Assembly (NCBI GenBank): GCA_029204225.1
Contig: CM055099.1
Span: 49,402,014-49,466,013, forward strand
DNA length: 64,000 nt
Reading direction: 5' to 3'
DNA from: Diphasiastrum complanatum
Taxonomy: Eukaryota > Streptophyta > Lycopodiopsida > Lycopodiales > Lycopodiaceae
The notes under the pieces: model-generated
Seen by the model: the letters and a program-made list of their open reading frames with translations, nothing else
What the model was told of the DNA's origin: nothing
Database searches by the model: none
Position numbers and translations under genes: made by a program
In this document: one piece after another, positions 40,266 through 51,162 of the stretch
How positions within the stretch are numbered: position 1 is the stretch's first letter
Layout of the letters: each line of letters opens with the position of its first letter

Positions 40266-40599
40266 TGAGACCAGAACAATGGTCGACAATGATTTTGCCG
40301 GCTATGAAGTCTTAGGAAAGCAATACTGCAACCTGCCGACCACGACAGAGAGAGCAGGACCCGAACAGTCAAACAAAGATGTTCGAGCTCCACATCAGCT
40401 AAGTGACGAATCAGATGAAGAAAGAATCACAAGCCTGCCAACAACTACAACTCTTATAAACCAAAATGGTTCTAGATGTAGCCGAATAGACAAATGCAAG
40501 AGCATTGTAGTATCAGATGAATCTCAAAGGAGATCAAAGAGAGAGCGAAGAGCGCCAGCAAAATTTATGCCTATCCAAAGAGTTTTGCAGATTCAGTGG

Positions 40600-41341
40600 T
40601 GAATCACAAACATTCAAGGAAGCCATTGATAGTCCAAACAAGGACAAATGGATCCAAGCCATGAATGAAGAAATGGAGTCCATGAAGAAGAATGAGTAAT
40701 GGACACTACAACCAGTTCCACAGACAAACAAAAGACAGTGCAATGCAAGTGGATTTACAAACTCAAGTATGGATTGAATGGAGATGTTTTGAGATACAAG
40801 GCCATACTTGCAACGAAAGATTTTTTTCAGAAGTATATCATTGAATACACTGAGACCTTCTCTCCAGTGGTGAAACATGCATCCTTATGCCTACTATTTG
40901 CATATGCAGCTGCATACGGCCTCAAGATTCACATCATTGATGAGAAGACATCGTTCCTACATGGCGAACTAGATGAATAAGTCTACATGGATCAACCTCC
41001 AGGTTATACCTCCGAATCATTTTCTACCTATGCATGTTGAATGCATAGAAGTATCTATGGTCTAAAACAATCAAGACGACAATGGTATAAGAAGAAAGAT
41101 CATGCCCTGAGATCCTTGGGTTTCGAGCCTCTGATGGCTGATTCCAATGTTTTTGTGAGGATCATAGATGGAGAGATCATCATTGGTGTTGTGTATGTGG
41201 ACGACACCCTGATGCTATGTAGAAGCAAAGGCCTGATTGTAGGAGTGAAGAATGAGATCTTAAAACATTTCGAGGTAACAAACCTAGGAGAAGCCAGATG
41301 TTATCTAGGCTTGCAAGTCGACTATGACTATGACGAAGGAA
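40600..41341 (+). pseudogene. Element F, first pol segment: truncated reverse transcriptase
   Basis: FKEAIDSPNKDKWIQAMNEE, QCKWIYKLKYGLNGDVLRYK, FSPVVKHASLCLLFAYAAAY, IHIIDEKTSFLHGELDE, VYMDQPPGY, HRSIYGLKQSRRQWYKK, YVDD in GVVYVDDTLMLC, and GEARCYLGLQVDYD. It breaks off after DEGRF at about 41341, where the next bases are those of a second protease. RNase H is missing from this copy. Confidence 0.88.
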
Positions 41342-42710
41342 GATTCAGGAGCCACCTCACATTTCGTGACATCAAGACAAATAATGTCTGATTTCAGAAG
41401 TGCAAATTCTTCAAGATTCATAATTCTTGGAGACGGATCTAAGTATCAAGTGAACGGTATTGGTTCACTATGGCTCAACACCAATGGTAGAGACAAACGA
41501 CTCGAAGATGTTCTGTTCGTGCCCACTGTAGCAAGACTTGCTTTCTGTAGCAAGAATAACAGATGCAGGGATGCGTGTAACATTTTTTGACAAAGCATGC
41601 AACATGGTTGATGCCAGTACCAGTACTCTGATCGCTCAAGGAAGAAGAAAAGAAAACCTATATCATCTGAAGGTATGCCTACCTATAGATCAGGTGCATC
41701 AGATTCATGATGACCAGCCAGACACTCTATGGCACAGAAGACTATGTCACATGAACTCAATGGCACTCTACCAAACAAGCCATCATGGAGCAATAACAGG
41801 GGTCAGTATCTCGAATGCAACCAGTTCGACCACCTGTCATGCATGTTTGAAGGGCAAGATGTCGTGCACTCCATTCATCAAAGACTCCTACAGAACAACC
41901 AAGATTCTGGAGTTAGTGCATTCTGACATCTGCAGACCATTCAATGTGATCTCAGTAGGAGGTTCAAAATATTATATAACCTTCATTGATGGCTATAGTA
42001 AATTTGCCAAAGTGTATTTTATTCAGAATAAATCTGGCACTTGATAGATTCACTAAATATGTGAATTGGGCTGAAAGATGTACAAGAAGCAAAGTGAAAC
42101 AGATCAGGATAGATCGAGGTGGTGAATACATCTCGAATCGCTTCACTGACTTCTGCAATGATCGTGGCATCGTTCACAAAAGAACCAGCCTACATGCCAC
42201 AGCACAATGGTGTTGCAGAAAGAAAGAACAGAACCCTGATAGAACTAGCCAGATGTATGATGGCCTACTCGAAGGCTCCAAGGGTATTGTGGGTTGAAGT
42301 AGTAGCTACAGTCGCATACATCCAAAACATGATAGGTAAGTCTGGTGTCCCTCACATGACACCACACGAGTTATGGTGGGGTAGAAAGCCCAACCTATCT
42401 CACATCAGAATCTTTGGTTGTGCAGCTTATGCACATATTCCTGATAAGCTTCGAAAGAAGCTTGATGAGAAAACCAAGCAGGGATTTCTGGTAGGTTATG
42501 ACAACAACTCGTCATACTACAGAGTCTACCTGCCAAACACGAACACTATGAAAATAGTGAGAGATGTCAAAATTGATGAGAGCAGGACAATGGCCAATCA
42601 TGATCCTATCAGCTATGAAGTTATGGAGAGACAGTACAATGACCTGCCGCAAGTGACAGAGGGAGCAAAGGATGAACAAAAAAATGAAGGTTTTTGAGTC
42701 GTTTCTCAAT
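41342..42710 (+). pseudogene. Element F, second pol segment: protease and integrase
   Basis: Begins inside the protease active site (SGATSHFVTSRQIM) and continues with GDGSKYQVNGIGSLWLNTNG, EDVLFVPTVA, TLWHRRLCHMNSMALYQTSH, CHACLKGKMSCTPF, ELVHSDICRPFNVIS, IRIDRGGEYISNRFTDFCND, NGVAERKNRTLIELARCMMA and HIRIFGCAAYAHIPDKLRKK. It is homologous to, but clearly diverged from, the first segment. Stops and frameshifts occur (for example near 42045 and 42190). Confidence 0.86.
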
Positions 42711-43700
42711 CGAGTGATGAATCTGAAGAAGAAAGATCTGAGAGACAGCCAACTACTATAGTTCCTATAAACCAAGATGGTTCCGGACCTAGCAGAGCAG
42801 ACAAGGGCAAGGGCATTGTTGTCCTAGGAGGATCTCTTAGAAGGTCGACTAGACCATGAAGAGCGTAGTTTTGCAGATTCAGTGGCAAACCACAGACTTT
42901 CGAGGAGGCAATTGAAAGTACAGAGAAGGATAGATGGATCCAAGCCATGAATGAAGAGATGGAGTCGATGAGGAAGAACCAGGTATGATGTTGGAGCCAT
43001 TACCACATAAGGGCAAGACTGTCAAATGCAAATGGGTTTTCAAGCTCAAATATGGACCGGATGGGAACATCACAAAATACAAGACAAGACTAGTAGCGAA
43101 GGGATTTTCTCAGAGATATGGTATTGACTACTCTGAAACCTTCTCTCATGTTGTCAAACATTCGTCCCTACATCTATTATATGCATACGCAGCAACTTAT
43201 GACCTCAAGATCCACATTGTGGACGAGAAGACAGCCTTCTTGCATGGTGAATTAGATGAAGAGGTCTACATGGATCAACCCCCAGGATATGTCTCGAATG
43301 CACTTTCTGACTATGCATGCAGAATGCATAGAAGCATCTACGGTCTGAAACAATCAACCTGACAATGGTACAAGAAGAAAGATTAAGCCCTGAAATTATT
43401 AGGATTCAAGCTCTGTTGGCATATTCCAGTATATATGTCAGAGTTATAGATGGACAGATCATCATTGTGGTTGTATACGTGCGCGACACTCTGATACTTT
43501 GCAGGAGTGAGCAGCTGATTGCTGAAGTGAAGACAGACATCTCAAAACATTTCGAAATCGTGGATCTGGGAGAAACCAGGTGTTACCTAGGCTTGCAAAT
43601 TGAAAGGGACTATGAGGGAGGTAGGTTATACCTTCACCGGTCTAGATACACCCAAAAGATCCTAGAGGACTTTGGGATGCTGAACTGCAAAGGAGCAAAT
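42711..43700 (+). pseudogene. Element F, second pol segment: linker and reverse transcriptase
   Basis: Linker SDESEEERSERQPTT and SGPSRADKGKGIVV, then ESTEKDRWIQAMNEEMESMR, KCKWVFKLKYGPDGNITKYK, FSHVVKHSSLHLLYAYAATY, IVDEKTAFLHGELDEEVYMD, RMHRSIYGLKQST and VDLGETRCYLGLQIERDYEG. The catalytic motif reads YVRD (VVVYVRDTLILC) instead of YVDD, so this copy would be inactive even without its frameshifts. Confidence 0.87.
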
Positions 43701-44460
43701 ACTTCAATGCTCGCAGAGATGGTGCTGACAAATGATGACTGTCCGAAGACTGAGAAAGAGAGAGAACAGATGCAGCTCACATCTTACAGGAAGCTGATAG
43801 GGTCATTGATGTACCTTGCAGACAACACACATCCTGATATTGCTTATGCAGTATTCCAAATGAGCCAATTCTGCATGAATCAAGGCTCGACACATTGGAA
43901 GATTGCAAAACGTATTTTACAATATCTTCAATCAACGAGGGATTATGGCCTGTGTTATTGTCGTGATGCAGGTTTTCAGGATACTTTGCTACAGCGATGC
44001 TAGTTGGACATCTCTCAAGGACGATTGTAAAAGTGTCTCAAGAGGGTGCACCATCGCATCAGGAGCAGCAGTTCTCTAGGTCAGCAAGAAGCAGACCGTT
44101 GTAGCCCAGTCATCCTACAAAGCAGAGTACGTTGCAGCAGCAAAGATGGCCAATGAGATAATCAGGCTAAGATAGTTCCTGGACGAATTGGGTGAAACAA
44201 GGAATGAGTCTCTGGTCTTGCAGATGGAAAACACCTCTGCAATACACCTGACGAAAGATCTTGTGTTCCATTCCAAAACAAAGCACATTACGATCAAGTA
44301 CCACTTGATCAGGGATCTAATTGAAAAGAAGATGTTGCAAACCACCTTCTTTGGAACGAAAGACATGGTTGTTGACATCTTCACCAAAGTCCTGGACAAA
44401 GGACTTTTTGAGAGACAGAGGAGCAGTCTCAAGATTGTGAAGCTATCATCCTTTGAGAGG
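43701..44460 (+). pseudogene. Element F: RNase H
   Basis: SYRKLIGSLMYLADNTHPDI, HWKIAKRILQYLQSTRDYGL, then after a frameshift near 43970 YSDASWTSLKDDCKSVSRGC, SKKQTVVAQSSYKAEYVAAA, and ENTSAIHLTKDLVFHSKTKH, ITIKYHLIRDLI, VVDIFTKVLDKGLFERQRSS. This is the end of F pol. A purine run GAGAGGGAG (44456-44464) and the LTR follow at once. Confidence 0.87.
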
Positions 44461-44464
44461 GAGC

Positions 44465-45445
44465 TGAAGAAACAAGATGTTTTTGTTTACAAAGCTTTGC
44501 TAGCTTTCAGCCCTCTTCCTGACGAAGATGTTCGCGAACATGAAAGTCAAGAGACACGAAGCACAAAAATTTCACGAACACCTGACGAAAAGACACAAAC
44601 ACGAAAGATTCGCAAACGAGAATCTTTTGTTGTCCAACATGAGAAAGTCAGATGACGGAAACGAAACCAACGACGCGACACGAAAAACATAGTGAAACCT
44701 CCTCTGCCCTCACGTTCCAAAGAGTACCAGCAAAGATCATGCAAGTACCCATAAGTACAGATATTTGATCTGATGGCATGATGTCAGCAGATACACTCTA
44801 GATCATGGCTAATCTCCCACTCTTGTAGTTTCCTAATTAGTTGTAGATACTTAATCACTCTAATCTTATAAGTTATATAGAACGACTATATACTTACTGG
44901 ATGATACTTGGCACATAGATGAACATACAGATAGATGTATGAAGTCTGATGCTAGTAAGCTATCAAGACGAAATACAGACAAGAAGTCCGTCTGCATGCG
45001 AGACGAGTTCTGTGATTAGGATCCAAGAGATCCATAGGTTCGCTAGTAAGCGAGACATCCACTTGTGAGAGAATTGTATTTCTCTCATGCCAACGCACTA
45101 CGTGGATATGCATGCAGTGCCCTTGAAGAATCAGAAGAAAATCAGTAGATGATCTTGTAGCCATTGTGCACATGTCAATTTATGATGTATGATTTTGAAT
45201 GCAAATGTGTCTGCTGATTATTCGTGTGTCTGATTCTCGCATTCATATTAATTTCGCACATTGGTTGAATTTGTTGAATGTTGCATTAATTTATAAACGT
45301 AGATCAACATTGCCTGACTATATTCTGGAGGACTATAGGAGTGATTCAACGGGCAATGTCCAGCGATCGCATCTGAACTCCATCCGAAACGCGTTGAATC
45401 GTGGTTGCTTTGCTTTCGCGATTGTTTCGCGACCGCGACATCTCT
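44465..45445 (+). repeat. Element F: 3' LTR, 3'-truncated
   Basis: Starts TGAAGAAACAAGATGTTTTT after the polypurine tract. It is homologous to the D LTR at 31835-33097 through GCTAGTAAGCGAGACATCC and TTGTTGAATGTTGCATTAAT. It ends early (about 45445) against the minus-strand scrap J, about 250 bp short of the D copy. Confidence 0.8.
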
Positions 45446-45454
45446 TGTCATCAA

Positions 45455-45948
45455 AACCATTGACCAAGACCTATTTTCCATAACCATAAATGACATCCAT
45501 TTCATGAAGACAACCATCCATATGCATATAACATCATCTATACAAGAACATGTACCAAAACACGTGAGTAAAGCCAAGTTTGTACCTTCCACAACTTGCT
45601 TACCCTTCTCATCATATGTAAGCCTTTTTGGCTTTTCACTTTGCCTTGAGGGTCTTCTTGAGACTTGAATTGGAGAGGCATCTCCACCATCATCATCCAT
45701 AGATCCATCACCATCAAGAAAGTTAGGAAAAACAACTTGAAGATTGTTAGTTTCATCAACATCAACTTTCTTTGGTACATTGCCTTCTTCAAAGGTGACA
45801 TCTCTAGAAATGAGAACTTTTCTTGTTGAAGGAATATAAACCTTGTAGGCTTTGCTTAATTCACTATAGCCAGCAAACACACCCTTTTCTGATGAAGGAT
45901 CTTCTTTAGTTCTATCATCAAGAGTGATGTTGACAAAACATTGAAATG
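45455..45948 (-). pseudogene. Scrap J: Copia linker plus start of the unknown module
   Basis: Minus-strand frame from about 45948: DDRTKEDPSS-like residues, FAGYSELSKAYKVYIPSTRK, ISRDVTFEEGNVPKKVDVDE, SRRPSRQSEKPKRLTYDEKG, KQVVEGTNLALLTCFG, then CSCIDDV and, after a one-base shift, MHMDGCLHEMD and YGYGK. The last part matches the module start in H (CFGEFSCVDDAMQVD) and G (YFGESSCVDEGMQMD). It is therefore a third copy of the Copia-to-module junction. The rest is cut off by the F LTR. Confidence 0.8.
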
Positions 45949-45949
45949 G

Positions 45950-46244
45950 AGTCTGTCAAGTGCTCACCTTAAAGGTGGTTCTGAATGCCCATAAAGAAGC
46001 AAAAAGTTTATATTACCAATCCGAACGTGAAGCTTCAACCATCTCCCTGATAATACCACAGAGAATCTTATTCAACAATTCTTCTTGTCCAATTTAATGT
46101 GGGTAATAGGGTGTGCTCGTCCTATGGATAATCAGATAAGAGGACAACAAGTGAGTGCTAGTTTCATTTATAAAATGTGTTTCGTGATCACTCACGAGTT
46201 CTAGTGGGCACCCAAAATGTACTAATATATTTTCGTATAGAAAT
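45950..46244 (-). pseudogene. Ty3/Gypsy integrase fragment (3' of the element A insertion)
   Basis: Minus strand reads LYENILVHFGCPLELVSDHE, THFINETSTHLLSSYLIIH, RTSTPYYPH, GQEELLNKILCGIIREMVEA, YKLFASLWAFRTTFKVST. This is the core of a plant Gypsy integrase, with the second Asp in SDHETHF and the Glu-region GQEE. A few stops occur. It continues upstream across the element A insertion at 51813. Confidence 0.85.
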
Positions 46245-46894
46245 TGTGAAAGATTTTAGATCCTTAAGATCCAATCTACTTGAATGATCTTTGGTTAGAA
46301 AGAGAAATACAATACCAATTTCACCAATGTAGAAAAATCAGCATCTACACACAATTTGAGATGCAAACACTAATAGAACTTGATCAAACTTGAATGAAAT
46401 GATTATGTACTTTTGTTGTCCGTACAAAACCAGCAAGCTACTGTATTTCACATGTGTGGATCCAAAAATAACAAATATAGATCATTCTACACATAGAATT
46501 GCAAGCAATCACCAAGATAGTGCACCAATGGATAGTAGAACCCAAGAGAACCATGTATAAGCATGAAATGAGATAGATAAGAGAGAAGATGACACTCTCC
46601 ACGAGTTACATCCTTTTATAGCAGGTCCAAACCCTATTTGGCCACTTGGCTTTCCCACCAAAATGCTAACCCTACCAATTTTGGGTCTAGATTCAATGTA
46701 CCCAACTTATTCAAATTGAATCTACTCAAACTCGCATTCTATCTTTCCCACACTTTCAAAAAGTGTTTATTCAAATGAAATTTAGACTAATGAACTTTGA
46801 AAAATCAACCTCTAAGTCTAAAACAAGTTTTGGCCTCAATATGCCAAATATGGAAATATTGCAAAATGTGATGAAACTAGTTGAATCTTTCACA
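46245..46894 (-). repeat. Element A: 3' LTR
   Basis: 650 bp with inverted ends TGTGAAAGATT and AATCTTTCACA, unusually long (11 bp) for LTR termini. It carries a CACATGTGTG variant of the palindrome near 46449. The last five bases (46890-46894) also supply the stop codon of pol on the minus strand. Confidence 0.95.
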
Positions 46895-49763
46895 CTCCCT
46901 CTTCAACTAGTTTTAGCATAGACTTTGATAATACTCCAAGCGAAGTCCTATGCTTCATGAACAAGTCTTTTCCCAATGCTTTGGTGAAGATATCAGCTAC
47001 ACATTCCTTTGAAGACACATGTTGAAGCTCCTCCTCCTTTGCAATGACTCGCTCCCTCACAAAATGATATTGTATTTCAATATGCTTGCTCCTCGCATGA
47101 AAGATAGGATTGGATGCCATTATTTGGGCTGATTGATTGTCACAAAAGATGATTGGGCTCTCTAAAAAGTCTAGCAAGTGAAGATCCTTGATCATCCTCT
47201 TGATCCATACCATCTCCTTTGTGCAATGTGTAAGAGCTTTGTACTCGGCCTCACTAGATGACAATGAGATAGTGGCTTGTTTCTTTGACATCCATGATAT
47301 AGCTCCATCACCTATGAAAATACAATAAGAACTAATGGATTTCCTATCCATTATATCTCCAGCATAGTCCGAATCTGAAAATCCAAAAAGATTAGGTGAT
47401 GGTCCCTCATACAATATGCCAAAATCTCGAGTTCCAATGATGTACCTCAAAACTCGCTTTCCTAGCTTCCAATGCTCCTCACTAGGATCTTGCATGAATT
47501 GACTCAATCTTCCAACACAATAGCTTAGATCAGGTCTAGTAATGGTTAGATAGATGAGTGAACCAACTAGCTTTCTATAGAGAGTAATGTCCTTGAAGGA
47601 TCTTTCATTACCTCTTATAGTAAGCTTTACATGAGACTCCATAGGTGTATGAATAGCTTTTGCATCTACCATATGAAATCTTTCTAGAATAGAATTAGCA
47701 TACTTCTCTTGACAAATGAAAGTAGATTGAGAAGATCTAATGACTTCTATTCCTAAAATGTAATGCAAATTACCAAGATCATGCACCTCAAACTCCTTCT
47801 TAAGAGCATTCTTGATATCCTCCACATCTTGATTGTCTCCACCACTCAAGATGATATCATCCACATAAATTAGCAAGATGGTAACATCATTTCCAGCAAA
47901 CCTATAATAAAGTGAATGATCATACTCACTCATAACAAAGCCTTGAGAGAGTAAAAAAGTGTTAAGCCTAGCATACCAACTCCTTGGTGCTTGCTTAAGG
48001 CCATACAAACTCTTTTGTAGAAGACACACACGATTTGGCTTTGTTGATGAGATGTAGCTCTCGGGTTGTTCCATGTATACTTCCTCCTCAAGATCACCAT
48101 TCAAGAATGCATTTGAAATGTCCATTTGCCATAGATCCCATCCATAAAGTGTAGCAAGTGAAATGATGACTCGAATGCTTACCATCTTTGCCACGAGTGC
48201 AAAGGTCTCATCATAGTCAATTCCTTGTTGTTGAGCATATCCTTTTGCCACTAACCTTGCCTTGTACTTGTTAATAGATCCATCTTGGTTTGTCTTCACC
48301 TTGAAGATCCATTTGCATCCAATAGCTTTCTTGTCCTTAGGCAACTCCACCAATCTCCATGTTCCATTCTTCATAAGAGCTTGATACTCAAGATCCATTG
48401 CTTGGATCCACTCCTCTTCTTTCCTTGCTTGATTTACACTTGTAGGCTCATCCAAAGAGGTTAGGAAAGCAACATAATTTTCAGAAACTACTTGCTTACC
48501 CTTTTGATCATATGTGAGCCTTGAAGGTACTTGTCTTTCTCTTGATGTTCTCCTTGGCTTGTGACTTGATGAAGGTCCATCATCACCACCATCCAAAGTA
48601 GGATCCTTCTCATGAACATCAAGAATGTTAGATCCATCTACTTTACCATCAATCATGCTTGAAGACACCTTTGGAATGTTTCCCTCATCAAAAATGACAT
48701 CTCTACCAACAATCACTTTGTTAATAGAAGGAATGTAAACCTTGTAGGCTTTACTCACCTCACTATATCCAACAAAAATACCTCTTCGAGAAGATGGATC
48801 CTCCTTGGTCCTATCATCAAGAGTAATGTTGACATAGCATGTGCATCCAAAGGTTCTTAGAAAGTTGACACTCGGCCTCCTCTTGAATAGCATCTCAAAA
48901 GGTGTCCTTCCATCCAAAATAGCACTCGGCCACCTATTGCACAAGAAATTGGCACACAACAAAGCCTGATCCCAAAATGGTTTGTCAAGATTAGCACTTA
49001 ACCTCATAGCTTTAGCACTTTCACATAAAGTTCTATTCTTCCTTTCAGCCACTCCATTTTGTTGTGGGGTCCTTGATGTTGTATACTCCCTCTTGATCCC
49101 ATGCTCATCACAAAGGGCCTTGAACTTGTTAGATATGTACTCACCACTATTGTCACCTCTCAAGCACTTGATCTTTGTGGAGAATTGGTTCTCCCTTGCA
49201 TTCTTGAACTTGACAAAGACATCATACATTGCCATTACCTCCAATGACTTGAAGTTGAGGTGTCCCATCCTTTTGTGCCAAACCTCTTGAATAGAAATTT
49301 GCTCCCTTGCAACACATCCAACTTGGTTAGCAATAACACAAGCATCAAGTTTGAACAACTTCCCTTGTCTTTTACCTTTTCCAATCAAGACATCCTTCCT
49401 TTTAATCAAACAAGCATCTCCATCAAACTCCACCTTGAGGCTCTTACTTAGCATTTGACTCACACTAATCAAATTCTTGGTAATAGATGGAATAAACAAG
49501 ACATCCTCCAAATGAACATTCCTATTTGTAGAGAGAGAAATAGGAATTGTGCCAATCCCTTTGATTGCACACTCACCATCATTGGCCGTGTAGATCACCC
49601 TCTTGTCATCTCCATATGCCAACAAAGAAGTGAAGTACTCTTTGTGAAAGGTCATGTGTGAACTTGCTCCACTATCAATCCACCAAGGATCTAGATCTCC
49701 ATCATTAGCAAGCATACATGAAGACATCACAAAAGCATCATCATTTGCATCTTGCACATCCAA
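46890..49763 (-). CDS. Element A: Copia protease-integrase-RT-RNase H frame, integrase-deleted
   Basis: A 957-codon open frame. Protease WWIDSGASSHM (residues 27-37). Pre-integrase VWHKRMGHLNFKSLEVMA (161-178). Then a jump to YDVFVKFKNA, removing the HHCC cysteines and first catalytic Asp of integrase. The second Asp (CLRGDNSGEYI, D204) and Glu (NGVAERKNRT, E240) remain. Linker RRTSRERQVPSRLTYDQKGK. Reverse transcriptase with QMDISNAFLNGDLEEEVYM and YVDD at 633-636. RNase H with SDSDYAGD, SSSEAEYKAL, FCDNQSA. FALVAKM replaces the usual FAPVAKM. The end, KLVEEGV plus stop, runs through the polypurine tract into the LTR. Reverse transcriptase and RNase H look catalytically complete; integration in cis would not be possible. 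Confidence 0.93.
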   Translation of the reverse strand: MDVQDANDDAFVMSSCMLANDGDLDPWWIDSGASSHMTFHKEYFTSLLAYGDDKRVIYTANDGECAIKGIGTIPISLSTNRNVHLEDVLFIPSITKNLISVSQMLSKSLKVEFDGDACLIKRKDVLIGKGKRQGKLFKLDACVIANQVGCVAREQISIQEVWHKRMGHLNFKSLEVMAMYDVFVKFKNARENQFSTKIKCLRGDNSGEYISNKFKALCDEHGIKREYTTSRTPQQNGVAERKNRTLCESAKAMRLSANLDKPFWDQALLCANFLCNRWPSAILDGRTPFEMLFKRRPSVNFLRTFGCTCYVNITLDDRTKEDPSSRRGIFVGYSEVSKAYKVYIPSINKVIVGRDVIFDEGNIPKVSSSMIDGKVDGSNILDVHEKDPTLDGGDDGPSSSHKPRRTSRERQVPSRLTYDQKGKQVVSENYVAFLTSLDEPTSVNQARKEEEWIQAMDLEYQALMKNGTWRLVELPKDKKAIGCKWIFKVKTNQDGSINKYKARLVAKGYAQQQGIDYDETFALVAKMVSIRVIISLATLYGWDLWQMDISNAFLNGDLEEEVYMEQPESYISSTKPNRVCLLQKSLYGLKQAPRSWYARLNTFLLSQGFVMSEYDHSLYYRFAGNDVTILLIYVDDIILSGGDNQDVEDIKNALKKEFEVHDLGNLHYILGIEVIRSSQSTFICQEKYANSILERFHMVDAKAIHTPMESHVKLTIRGNERSFKDITLYRKLVGSLIYLTITRPDLSYCVGRLSQFMQDPSEEHWKLGKRVLRYIIGTRDFGILYEGPSPNLFGFSDSDYAGDIMDRKSISSYCIFIGDGAISWMSKKQATISLSSSEAEYKALTHCTKEMVWIKRMIKDLHLLDFLESPIIFCDNQSAQIMASNPIFHARSKHIEIQYHFVRERVIAKEEELQHVSSKECVADIFTKALGKDLFMKHRTSLGVLSKSMLKLVEEGV
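46895..46907 (-). promoter_or_regulatory. Element A: polypurine tract
   Basis: The minus strand reads GTTGAAGAGGGAG directly before the 3' LTR. It doubles as codons for VEEG, the last residues of the pol frame. Confidence 0.85.
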
Positions 49764-50584
49764 ACCATCCTCATCAAGTGATTACCTTGCTTGTCTCCTT
49801 GATCTCTCTTCTTCTTGTAGCACTCACTTGCAAAGTGTCCTTTGATGCCACAATAGAAGCACTTGAGTTTTTATCTATCCTTCTTTTTGCCACTTGAAGA
49901 AGCATCCACTTGATCTTGCCCTTTAGACCACTTGCTTTTGGTTTTGCCCTTGAATTTGCCCTTTGTGAACATAGCATCCTCTTGAAGTGTCGATGTAGAT
50001 CCACCTCTTGCTTGAAGCCTATATTCCTCATTGATCAAGATCTCTTGAAGATCCATCAAACTTGGCAAAGTCTTTTGAATAGCAATACTTTGAACAATGT
50101 TAGCATGAGTATCCAACAAGCCATTAAGAATCACTTGAATAAGCTCTCCTTCCTTAATGCTTTCATCTATGCAAGCTAACTCATCATTCAATGCTTTCAT
50201 TCTCAAAACAAAAGTACTTGTACTTTCTTCATTCTTTTGCAAACAAGAAAAGATTTGCCTTCTTAGAGTCAACACTCTAGAAGTAGACTTGGATTCCTAA
50301 AGCTTCTTCAATGAATTCCAAGCTTCCAAAAATGATGTGCACTTACCAACTTCCTTGAGAAGCTCATTGGTAGCATTCATCTTTATCATGTGTAGAGCCT
50401 TCTTGGCCCTCTTGTCATACCTCAATTGATCTTGTTGTGTTGCTGGTCTCTCTCCCAAACCTACAACAATATCCAAAATATAATTCGTCTCAAGAAGTGA
50501 CTCCATCCTCACTTTCCATAATGAATAGTTACTTGAGGTAAGCCTATCATTGGCTTCCAACATGACTCCAATTGAAGTTGCCAT
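49764..50584 (-). pseudogene. Element A: gag
   Basis: Starts at ATG 50584: ATSIGVMLEANDRLTSSNYS, LWKVRMESLLETNYILDIVV, QLRYDKRAKKALHMIKMNAT, CTSFLEAWNSLKKL, then one TAG (50297) and, in the same frame, LTLRRQIFSCLQKNEESTST, VLRMKALNDELACIDESIKE, ILNGLLDTHANIVQSIAIQK and GKFKGKTKSKWSKGQDQVDA. After a TAA at 49871 the same frame gives the knuckle CFYCGIKGHFASEC. A frame change near 49770 leads into protease. Only two stops and one frameshift separate it from an intact gag. Confidence 0.88.
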
Positions 50585-51150
50585 GTAGCAATGATCTGAT
50601 CTTCTCTTTCAACCTGCTTCAATGCACAAAGCACTCCTTTGAACAACAACAAATGCTTTCAAAAGAAATCACCAAGATTTGAAACTATCTCACAAATTCT
50701 CTTCTAACACTTATCCAAACAAATCAACACAACCTATGATCTATCCTCAATCTAATGACTTTTGCCACTTCCTAAGATTGAAACACACTCAAATGAAGTC
50801 CAGCAACCTCACTATCTAGAGATCCAATCAAAATTAGGGTTTTGACAAAATCACAAAAAATTGACTATTCCAAATCTACATGCAAATGCTGAAAATTTGA
50901 TATGCAATCTATAAGCCACCACTTAGGCTGAACCAATGATCCAAAAATCGGCCAAATCCAGCATGTGAATTCAGAAAACGAAATTGAACAAGTATATTGA
51001 CCTATTTAGTGTTTTGATCTACAAAAGATCCAATCTACAAAAGCAAAAAATCCGATTTTGGTGTAGAATCCTCTCTAGCATGCTCTAGACTTGATATCTT
51101 CACCAAATCATTGATAGATCTGATTTCCTCCTTCATAACCTGAAATACAA
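50585..51150 (-). other. Element A: untranslated leader
   Basis: Non-coding interval between gag and the primer-binding site, AT-rich, with no frame of note. Confidence 0.8.
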
Positions 51151-51162
51151 GCTCTGATACCA
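51151..51162 (-). promoter_or_regulatory. Element A: primer-binding site
   Basis: The minus strand reads TGGTATCAGAGC, directly adjoining the 5' LTR at 51163. Confidence 0.93.

Noticed and set aside
48982-49845. Plus-strand open frames over Copia A pol
   Set aside because: Antisense shadows of the 957-codon frame.
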